A stretch of DNA of 5,852 bases from the NCBI GenBank assembly GCA_009704155.1, contig WLES01000061.1:1-5852 (forward strand). Reading direction: 5' to 3'. The notes under the pieces are model-generated. The model made no database searches. It had not been told where the DNA came from and was given only the letters and a program-made list of their open reading frames with translations. Position 1 is the stretch's first letter, and the number at the start of each line of letters is the position of its first letter. Shown here in pieces: positions 5,625 through 5,852 of the stretch. The stretch comes from Actinomycetota bacterium. Lineage in GTDB: Bacteria > Actinomycetota > Actinomycetes > Actinomycetales > Microbacteriaceae. The position numbers and the translations under genes are program-made.

Positions 5625-5852
5625 TTGTTGTCCCGTCCCTGACGCACGGTGATGTCACCGTGCGTGCGGTTCGACTTCGCGACGCCCACGCGATATCCCG
5701 GCTCCTCAAGGACAACCGGGATTGGCTTCGCCAGTGGGAGGCGACGGTTCCTGATTCTTACGGTGCACCGCCGGCACGCCAGATGATTAAGTCAGTGTTG
5801 CGGTTGGCGCGACAGGACCAGGTCGCACCGTTTGTCATAGAACACCGAGGCA
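5621..5852 (+). CDS. rimJ: GNAT N-acetyltransferase, RimJ/RimL type (3' end outside window)
   Basis: The first 77 residues are visible, from ATG 5621 to the window edge. The order GDVTVRAVRLRDAHAISRLL, then NRDWLRQWEATVP, is typical of the RimJ/RimL branch of GNAT acetyltransferases: a first beta strand with Arg-Xaa-Leu-Arg-Asp, helix 1, then the Trp-Leu-Xaa-Xaa-Trp-Glu motif (W35, W39) that shapes the acceptor pocket. These enzymes move acetyl from acetyl-CoA to a protein N-terminus, classically a ribosomal protein, though many actinobacterial members have unknown targets. The acetyl-CoA loop (Q/RxxGxG/A) lies beyond the window, so activity cannot be judged. The start overlaps the galU stop (ATGA, 5621-5624) and lacks a clear ribosome binding site, which suggests translational coupling. 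In mycobacteria a rimJ-annotated gene lies near galU, supporting the name; the symbol is by similarity and position only. Confidence 0.85.
   Translation, partial: MIVVPSLTHGDVTVRAVRLRDAHAISRLLKDNRDWLRQWEATVPDSYGAPPARQMIKSVLRLARQDQVAPFVIEHRG
5642..5665. repeat. 11-bp perfect inverted repeat (strong hairpin) just after galU, inside the rimJ start region
   Basis: ACGCACGGTGA (5642-5652) and TCACCGTGCGT (5655-5665) are perfect inverted copies separated by TG. As RNA this gives a 10-bp GC-rich stem with a 4-nt ATGT loop, starting 17 nt after the galU stop and about 20 nt into the acetyltransferase gene. No T-run follows. It may stabilise the galU end of the message, weaken expression of the second gene, or be a protein-binding dyad. 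The bases also encode the conserved THGDVTVRA segment, so chance under coding constraint is possible. Confidence 0.5.

Overview
The window looks like chromosomal DNA from a high-GC Gram-positive actinobacterium, most likely Microbacteriaceae or a close relative. By eye it is moderately GC-rich, at the low end for that family. Three things point there. A divergent 5-formyltetrahydrofolate cyclo-ligase / galU pair followed by a RimJ-type acetyltransferase is the arrangement I recall from other actinobacteria, including Mycobacterium tuberculosis. The three genes that appear to have their own promoter all have a TANNNT box exactly 6 nt before the start codon, as expected for leaderless actinobacterial transcripts. 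The long central ORF carries a C-terminal domain of the MTES_1575 type, a family named after Microbacterium testaceum. No tRNA, rRNA, insertion sequence or CRISPR array is visible.

Layout, left to right. (1) The 3' end of a gene whose product ends in a fibronectin type III domain (up to 229). (2) A 113-nt spacer with a weak stem-loop, a perfect 13-nt dyad and a candidate -10 box. (3) A 1215-residue protein (343-3990) with the DUF4011 / superfamily 1 helicase / MTES_1575 nuclease architecture, in which nearly every recognisable catalytic residue has been replaced. (4) A 47-residue basic, proline-rich protein (3968-4111) overlapping the end of that gene by 23 nt and probably co-translated with it. 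(5) 5-formyltetrahydrofolate cyclo-ligase on the minus strand (4112-4693), meeting the small gene stop to stop with no gap. (6) A 40-nt divergent promoter region. (7) galU (4734-5624). (8) The 5' part of a GNAT acetyltransferase (from 5621), overlapping galU by 4 nt and running off the window.

The right half is core metabolism. The cyclo-ligase recovers 5-formyl-THF into the folate pool, GalU makes UDP-glucose for envelope and capsule sugars, and the RimJ-like enzyme probably acetylates protein N-termini. The left half is less ordinary: a large intact ORF that keeps the fold of a DNA-acting helicase-nuclease but has lost its Walker A lysine, Walker B glutamate and nuclease residues, coupled to a tiny conserved-looking basic protein. 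This apparent pseudoenzyme plus small partner is the best candidate here for an undescribed system. All family assignments come from reading motifs by eye, without database searches.
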